Origin: Antedon mediterranea
Taxonomy: Eukaryota > Echinodermata > Crinoidea > Comatulida > Antedonidae
Assembly: GCF_964355755.1 (NCBI RefSeq)
Contig: NC_092677.1
Location: 20,184,101 to 20,248,100 of the forward strand
Length of the DNA stretch: 64,000 nt
Reading direction: 5' to 3'
A program made the position numbers and the translations under genes. Of this stretch, positions 63,234 through 64,000 are shown one piece after another; position 1 is the stretch's first letter; each line of letters opens with the position of its first letter. Under the pieces are notes generated by a model. That model was not told the DNA's origin and searched no databases. It saw only the letters and a list, made by a program, of their open reading frames with translations.

Positions 63234-64000
63234 TTTCGCTGATCTATCTCTCTCTCGCTGATCTATCTCCCTCTCTCGCTGATCTATCTCTCTCTCGCTG
63301 ATCTATATCTCTCTCTCTCGCTGATCTATCTCTCTCTCGCTGATCTATCTCTCTCGGTGATCTATCTCTCTTTCGCTGATCTATCTCCCTCTCGCTGATC
63401 TATCTCTCTCTCGCTGATCTATCTCTCTCGCTGATCTATCTCTCTCTCGCTGATCTATCTCTCTCTCTCGCTGATCTATCTCTCTCTCTCTCGCTGATCT
63501 ATCTCTCTCTCGCTGATCTATCTCTCTCTCTCGCTGATCTATATCTCTCTCGCTGATCTATCTCTCTCTCGCTGATCTATCTCTCTCTCTCTCGCTGATC
63601 TATCTCTCTCTCGCTGATCTATCTCTCTCTCGCTGATCTATCTATCTCTCTTTCGCTGATCTATCTCTCTCTCGCTGATCTATCTCCCTCTCTCGCTGAT
63701 CTATCTCTCTCTCGCTGATCTATCTCTCTCTCTCTCGCTGATCTATCTCTCTCTCGCTGATCTATCTCTCTCGGTGATCTATCTCTCTTTCGCTGATCTA
63801 TCTCCCTCTCGCTGATCTATCTCTCTCTCGCTGATCTATCTCTCTCTCGCTGATCTATCTCTCTCTCTCTCTCTCTCGCTGATCTATCTCTCTCTCGCTG
63901 ATCTATCTCTCTCTCGCTGATCTATCTCTCTCTCGCTGATCTATCTCTCTCTCGCTGATCTATCTCTCTTGCTTATCTATCTCTCTCTCGCTGATCTATC
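63234..64000 (+). repeat. 417-bp tandem repeat near the window end
   Basis: TTTCGCTGATC at 63234 and 63651 and the rare GGTGATC unit at 63356 and 63773 are both exactly 417 bp apart, with matching variants between them, including the CTCCCTC spacers. The second copy is followed by ordinary satellite. Confidence 0.82.

Larger units (their letters stand above)
55570..64000 (+). repeat. GATA/GAGA satellite array 5, to the window end
   Basis: The same satellite in the same orientation, running off the right edge. Variant units reveal blocks of about 1.57 kb: TTCATTGATC at 59661 and 61229, and GCCGATCTATC near 58959 and 60529; an earlier TTCATTGATC is at 57711. Variants with GCTCATC, GCTTATC and GCCGATC are more common than in array 2, so the array has its own variant spectrum. 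The open frame at 62887-63177 is repeat-derived. No gene is present. Confidence 0.96.

Noticed and set aside
55570-64000. Telomeric array
   Set aside because: The unit lacks any TTAGGG-, TTAGG- or TTTAGGG-type motif; it is an ordinary interspersed satellite.

Overview
This window is non-genic eukaryotic repeat DNA. The signs are megasatellite-scale tandem arrays, a 5'-truncated LINE with a poly(A) tail and target-site duplication, a non-autonomous DNA transposon with long terminal inverted repeats, and no host gene, rRNA or tRNA that I recognise. The LINE protein is of the L1/Tx1 type, which is common in invertebrates and vertebrates. Together with a composite satellite of this kind it makes a marine invertebrate plausible, but the species cannot be read from the sequence.

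Three unrelated tandem families make up over 90 % of the window. (1) A GATA/GAGA satellite has the near-invariant core CGCTGATCTATC joined by short (TC)n or TATC spacers, giving units of about 17-23 bp. It fills 254-5198, 5619-32208, 41221-45150, 48207-51457 and 55570-64000, roughly 47 kb or 74 %. The pyrimidine strand is always the + strand. (2) Family A is AT-rich with a monomer of about 187 bp. Each monomer carries an imperfect stem-loop of about 30 bp per arm with a G-rich loop. It lies forward at 32209-41220 (interrupted by two transposons) and 47859-48206, and reverse at 46615-47858 and 52921-55569. (3) Family B is AT-rich with a monomer of about 86 bp in a four-monomer higher-order unit of about 342 bp. 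It lies at 1-253, 5366-5618, 45151-46572 and 51458-52870.

Layout: B, GATA/GAGA array 1, a 167-bp single-copy spacer, B, the 26.6-kb array 2, family A with the LINE (32611-36180), more family A with the inverted-repeat transposon (38859-39580), array 3, B, inverted A, then a second copy of the block from the end of forward A through array 3/B/inverted A (offset about 6.3-7.0 kb), a short insert with a hairpin and a (GTCK)n tract, more inverted A, and array 5 to the window end. The satellite arrays have their own higher-order structure, with long tandem blocks of about 0.42, 1.34, 1.57, 1.64, 1.81, 1.98 and 5.37 kb.

The only protein with recognisable function is the LINE reverse transcriptase at 33035-35494. 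Its catalytic motifs are intact, but the element is dead: the endonuclease is missing, and the linker upstream has a frameshift and a stop codon. The most informative signals are structural: hairpin-bearing monomers and their collapsed derivatives, a paralogous empty site for the LINE, a large inverted repeat sharing a private deletion junction, and a satellite that keeps its strand orientation while its neighbour flips.
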